10,419 bases of DNA, taken from the NCBI GenBank assembly GCA_028287205.1, contig JAQBQC010000113.1, forward strand, positions 1 to 10,419, given 5' to 3'. Position numbers and translations under genes: made by a program. Shown here one piece after another: positions 7,257 through 10,419 of the stretch. The DNA is from Gemmatimonadota bacterium. Lineage in GTDB: Bacteria; Gemmatimonadota; Gemmatimonadetes; Gemmatimonadales; Gemmatimonadaceae. The notes under the pieces are model-generated. The model was not told the origin of the DNA, searched no databases, and saw only the letters and a program-made list of their open reading frames with translations. The first letter of the stretch is position 1, and each line of letters begins with the position of its first letter.

Positions 7257-7264
7257 GCAGCGCC
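7226..7264. terminator. Perfect 13-bp inverted repeat between convergent genes, likely bidirectional terminator
   Basis: GGCGCTGCTCAGG (7226-7238) and CCTGAGCAGCGCC (7252-7264) are exact inverted copies around a 13-base loop. The hairpin lies between the kinase gene and the oppositely oriented adaptor gene, whose TAG is at 7268-7270. It therefore could end transcripts from both sides. Neither side has a good T-run, as is common in GC-rich genomes. The left arm is part of the family-like C-terminal coding tail and the right arm includes its TGA. Confidence 0.55.
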
Positions 7265-7267
7265 GCG

Positions 7268-8416
7268 CTACCGCGGCTTGTCCTTGCTGTCGACGTTGCC
7301 GATGACGTGCACCTTCAATCCTTCCACCACATCATCCGAAGGATTGAGAATCAGCCGTGCGCCTTCCGGAACATCCGCGAGCACTTCTACGTCGGATCCG
7401 TAGTCGCGGCCCAGCGTGACCTTGATGTAGTGCACCACATCATCAGCTCCGACCATCGCGACCTGCGTTCCCTCAGGCCGGAACACCAGCGCGCCGGACG
7501 GCACACGCACCGGCGGCGTTCCACCTGCCAGGTGAAAGTGCACCTCGCCGAACATCCCCGGCAGAAGCGCACCGTCCTTGTTGGGCACGTCGACCTCCAC
7601 GGTCATCGTGCGCGCGGCAGCATCGAGTGAGCTCGACGTGCGCATCACCGTGCCCTTCGTCGTGCGGCCGCCATCCGGAAGCACGATGTCGGCCCCCTGC
7701 CCGATCCTTATCGCCGCGACCTGTGCCTGCGGCACGCTCACCATGATGCGCACGGTGTCCGTCTGCGCGATCGTGAACAGCCCACGAGTACCCGGCGCCG
7801 TCGCCGGCGCCACGAGCATGCCGACATCCACGTTGCGCGCGGTCACGACACCGGCGAATGGCGCGGCGACATTCGCGTACCCCTTGATCGACGCAAAGCG
7901 CGCGACGTTCGCGCGCGCCGAGTTCACGTTCGCCGCCGCATCATCGTACGCGCTCTGATGCTCGTCGAGCTCCTGCGCCGACACCGCGCTGTCGCGCTCC
8001 AGCCGCTGCCACCGATCGAGATTCCGCTTCGCCAGCGTCTCCGTCGTTTTCGCGCGCATCAGATCCGCCTGCGCCTGATCGTACTGCCGATCGACATCCG
8101 GCGTCTCGACGACAGCGAGCACCTGGTTCGACCTTACGCGCGTGCCAATGTCGGCCGTCCACTTCTGCACGTAGCCGTTCGAGCGCGCGTACACGTTGGT
8201 CTCGTGCAGCGCCTGCACCGTTCCGGTGAGCGCGAGATCGCCCGATGCCGTCGCACGATGCGCCAGCGCAACCGTCACGCGCACGCCGGCGAGACTGTCC
8301 TCTCGCGAGCTCAGGTCGAGTGCTTGTGCGCGCCGCACGCGCGGCACCGCACCCGCCACCACCAGCGCTACGATCACAGCGGCCGCAATCGCGGCCCGAC
8401 GAGCTCCCGCGCTCAT
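7268..8416 (-). CDS. RND efflux periplasmic adaptor (membrane fusion protein, HlyD/AcrA family)
   Basis: The 382-residue protein links the inner-membrane RND pump to an outer-membrane channel. An N-terminal membrane helix or uncleaved signal covers about residues 8-26. There is no lipobox cysteine, so it is anchored by the helix or is soluble rather than a lipoprotein. The lipoyl half-motifs are NGYVQKWTADIGTRVRSNQ (about 80-98) and VAAPFAGVVTARNVDVG (about 183-199), separated by an alpha-hairpin rich in Ala, Gln and Asp (about 109-175). The beta-barrel domain follows (SVPQAQVAAIRIGQGADIVL onward) and then a membrane-proximal domain (VPSGALVFRPEGTQVAMV). Size is normal for the family. The ATG overlaps the permease stop as ATGA, with GGAG seven bases upstream, so translation is coupled to the permease. 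The substrate cannot be read from the sequence. The usual third partner, a TolC-like channel, does not follow; the kinase gene comes in from the other side. Confidence 0.9.
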   Translation of the reverse strand: MSAGARRAAIAAAVIVALVVAGAVPRVRRAQALDLSSREDSLAGVRVTVALAHRATASGDLALTGTVQALHETNVYARSNGYVQKWTADIGTRVRSNQVLAVVETPDVDRQYDQAQADLMRAKTTETLAKRNLDRWQRLERDSAVSAQELDEHQSAYDDAAANVNSARANVARFASIKGYANVAAPFAGVVTARNVDVGMLVAPATAPGTRGLFTIAQTDTVRIMVSVPQAQVAAIRIGQGADIVLPDGGRTTKGTVMRTSSSLDAAARTMTVEVDVPNKDGALLPGMFGEVHFHLAGGTPPVRVPSGALVFRPEGTQVAMVGADDVVHYIKVTLGRDYGSDVEVLADVPEGARLILNPSDDVVEGLKVHVIGNVDSKDKPR

Positions 8417-10419
8417 GCTTGTGCTCCAGCCATTGTCCCGCCCTCCAGAGAGTGCCGCTCAACCGTCGCGGGCACGCGCCCGCGGATCATCGCATACACG
8501 ACAGGCACGAAGAACAGCGTCGCGAACGTCGCCACCATCAAGCCGCCGATCACCGCGCGCCCGAGCGGCGCGTTCTGCTCGCCGCCTTCACCCATGCCCA
8601 GCGCCATCGGCAGCATGCCGATCACCATCGCCATCGCCGTCATGATCACGGGCCGCAGTCGCGTCGTTCCCGCATCGTACGCCGCCTGCAGCGCGGTGCG
8701 TCCGAGCTTCAGCTGGTCGTTCGCGAAGGTCACGATCAGCACGCTGTTCGCCGTCGCCACGCCCATCGCCATGATCGCGCCCATCAGCGACGGCACGCTG
8801 AGTGTCGTCTGGCTGAGATAGAGCATCCACGCGATGCCGGCGAGCGCCGGCGGAAGCGCCATGATGATGATCAGCGGATCGGTCCACGACTGAAAGTTGA
8901 TCACCATCAACAGGTAGACCAGAAGGATCGCGAAGGCGAGTCCGCCGCCGAGTCCGACGAACGACGACCGCATGCTCTGCACCTGACCGCGCACCACGAT
9001 CGAGCTTCCCTTCACGAGCTTCGGCTTCATGTCCGCGACGATCCGGTCGATGTCGCGCGCGACGCCACCGAGGTCGCGCCCCTGCACGTTTGCGTACACA
9101 TCGAACACCGGCTGCACGTTGTAGTGGTTCACTACCGCCATCTGCGAGCCGCGTTGCATCGTCGCGATGTTCGAGAGCAGCTCCGGCCCCGCATCCGAGG
9201 AGATCGGCGTGCTGCGCAGCTCATCCATGGTAGAGAGCTGCGACTGCGGCGTCTGCACGGCGAGCGGATAGTTCACGCCGTTCGCGGGGTTGATCCAGAA
9301 ATTGGGGCTCACGACACCGCTCGAGCTCACACTCACCAGCAGATCGTTCGCGATATCGCGCTGCGTCAGTCCCATCGACTGTGCACGCAGCCGGTCGACG
9401 TTGAAGAGCAGATCCGGCGCGTTCATGACCTGGTGCACGTGCACATCCACCGCGCCCCGCACCCGCGTCACACGCGAGGCGATCGCACCGACCGCCGCGA
9501 AGTTCGCTGCCTTGTTCTGGCCGATCACCTGGATGTCGATCGGCGCTGGGAGGCCGAAGTTCAGAATCTGGCCGACGATGTCGGCGTTCTGGAAGAAGAA
9601 GGTGACCTGCGGATACTCCATGCGGAGATCCTTGCGCAGCTTCGCCACCACATCTGCCGTCGCCATCTTGCGGTCCGGCGACAGCGTCATGAGCAGCTCG
9701 GCGTCGGACGTACCGATCGTCGGATTGTCGCTGAACGCGAGATTCGTCCCGCCCGAGGCGATGCCGATGTTGTCGAGAATCGTCTCGATCTCGCCCGGAG
9801 GGAGCACCGCGTGCGCGGTCCGCTCCACCGAGGCCACGATCTGCTCCGTCTGCTCCAGCCGCGTTCCCGCCGGCGCCCGCATGTGAAGCCGAATCTGCCC
9901 CGCATCGACCACGGGAAAGAAGTCCTGCCCGATCGTCGGGAGGAGCAGTGCCGAGAACACGACGAGCCCTGCGAACCCGATCGTCACCGAGCGGCGATGC
10001 GCCAGCGCGCCTTCGAGCAGCTCGGCGTAGCGCGCCTTGAACGCGTCGAAGCGCCGCTCGAAGCCGAGTGTGATGCGCTCGAGCCACTTCGGCTGGGGCT
10101 TGCCATGCTCGCGCTCCATGGCGAATCGCACCAGCGTCGGCACGAGCGTTCGCGAGATGACGTACGACGCCATCATCGCGAAGATCACCGCCATTGCCAG
10201 CGGCGCGAAGAGCGACCCGGCCGCTCCCGTGAGGAAGAACACCGGCACGAACACGACGCAGATCGAGAGCGTCGACACGAAGGTCGGGACCGCGATCTGC
10301 TGGGCCCCATCGAGAATCGCCTCGAGCAACGGCTTCCCCAGCTGCGCATTTCGATGGATGTTCTCGATCGCGACCGTCGCGTCGTCCACGAGGATCCCGA
10401 CCGCGAGCGCGAGCCCGCC
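8413..10419 (-). CDS. RND-family multidrug/solute efflux permease, N-terminus beyond window edge
   Basis: The visible 668 residues are the C-terminal two thirds of an inner-membrane proton-driven transporter. The frame runs off the right edge. The apparent start at 10389 is an internal GTG, because the ten codons before it (GGLALAVGIL) lead straight into VDDATVAIENIHRN, the conserved TM4 motif carrying the two proton-relay aspartates (D407/D408 in AcrB). About 395 N-terminal residues are therefore missing. TM5-TM7 follow, then the second periplasmic porter domain (from LLPTIGQDFFPVVDAGQIRL), TM8-TM9 (SFVGLGGGLAFAILLVYLLM), TM10 (LMGAIMAMGVATANSVLIV), TM11 (RLRPVIMTAMAMVIGMLPM) and TM12. The position of AcrB K940 is Ala here (GVATAN against GLSAKN), a notable difference in the proton relay. 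The heavy-metal signature residues of CusA/CzcA are not evident, so a hydrophobic or amphiphilic substrate is more likely, without proof. It is the first visible gene of a two-gene operon with the adaptor. Confidence 0.93.
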   Translation of the reverse strand, partial: GGLALAVGILVDDATVAIENIHRNAQLGKPLLEAILDGAQQIAVPTFVSTLSICVVFVPVFFLTGAAGSLFAPLAMAVIFAMMASYVISRTLVPTLVRFAMEREHGKPQPKWLERITLGFERRFDAFKARYAELLEGALAHRRSVTIGFAGLVVFSALLLPTIGQDFFPVVDAGQIRLHMRAPAGTRLEQTEQIVASVERTAHAVLPPGEIETILDNIGIASGGTNLAFSDNPTIGTSDAELLMTLSPDRKMATADVVAKLRKDLRMEYPQVTFFFQNADIVGQILNFGLPAPIDIQVIGQNKAANFAAVGAIASRVTRVRGAVDVHVHQVMNAPDLLFNVDRLRAQSMGLTQRDIANDLLVSVSSSGVVSPNFWINPANGVNYPLAVQTPQSQLSTMDELRSTPISSDAGPELLSNIATMQRGSQMAVVNHYNVQPVFDVYANVQGRDLGGVARDIDRIVADMKPKLVKGSSIVVRGQVQSMRSSFVGLGGGLAFAILLVYLLMVINFQSWTDPLIIIMALPPALAGIAWMLYLSQTTLSVPSLMGAIMAMGVATANSVLIVTFANDQLKLGRTALQAAYDAGTTRLRPVIMTAMAMVIGMLPMALGMGEGGEQNAPLGRAVIGGLMVATFATLFFVPVVYAMIRGRVPATVERHSLEGGTMAGAQA

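Noticed and set aside
10387..10389. GTG as the start of the RND permease
   Set aside because: It is the Val of the conserved GILVDDATVAIEN motif in TM4. The frame continues to the window edge with matching transmembrane sequence.

Overview
The window is GC-rich bacterial chromosomal DNA from a soil- or sediment-type organism. The gene families fit Gemmatimonadota best: a kinase/TolB-like/TPR fusion protein, a Tat-exported Asp-box (BNR) repeat protein of about 960 residues, and a single-haem cytochrome fused to an outer-membrane barrel. Acidobacteriota are a second possibility. The phylum is inferred from gene content, because there is no rRNA or other marker gene here.

Layout from left to right. 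Positions 26-1543 (minus) encode an exported protein with one CxxCH haem motif followed by a probable beta-barrel, similar in plan to the Cyc2-type fused cytochrome-porins. Positions 1544-1938 are a gene-free stretch of about 395 bases holding a 45-base AT-rich island, two dyads and two GC hairpins. Positions 1939-4818 (minus) encode a Tat-exported protein with ten Asp boxes; its start is a GTG with a strong ribosome binding site, well inside the longest open frame. Positions 4819-5003 are a short divergent promoter region. Positions 5004-7151 (plus) encode a Hanks-type Ser/Thr kinase fused to a TolB-like domain and TPR repeats. Its reading frame stops at a TAA, but the next 34 codons look like the normal C-terminal tail of the family and end at a TGA at 7256. 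A perfect 13-bp inverted repeat (7226-7264) lies across that TGA. From the right, facing the kinase, come an RND efflux permease (8413 to the window edge, N-terminus cut off) and its periplasmic adaptor (7268-8416). These two overlap by ATGA and so form one translationally coupled operon, permease first.

How the genes relate. The permease and adaptor form a tripartite efflux pump whose outer-membrane channel is not in view. The kinase and the Asp-box protein are transcribed divergently from 185 bases and might be co-regulated, but nothing in the sequence proves it. The cytochrome-porin appears to be a single-gene unit. I see no mobile element, CRISPR array, tRNA or rRNA. The observations most worth following are the Cyc2-like cytochrome-porin, the in-frame stop in the kinase, the missing conserved lysine in the RND permease and the regulatory-looking structures in 1544-1938.
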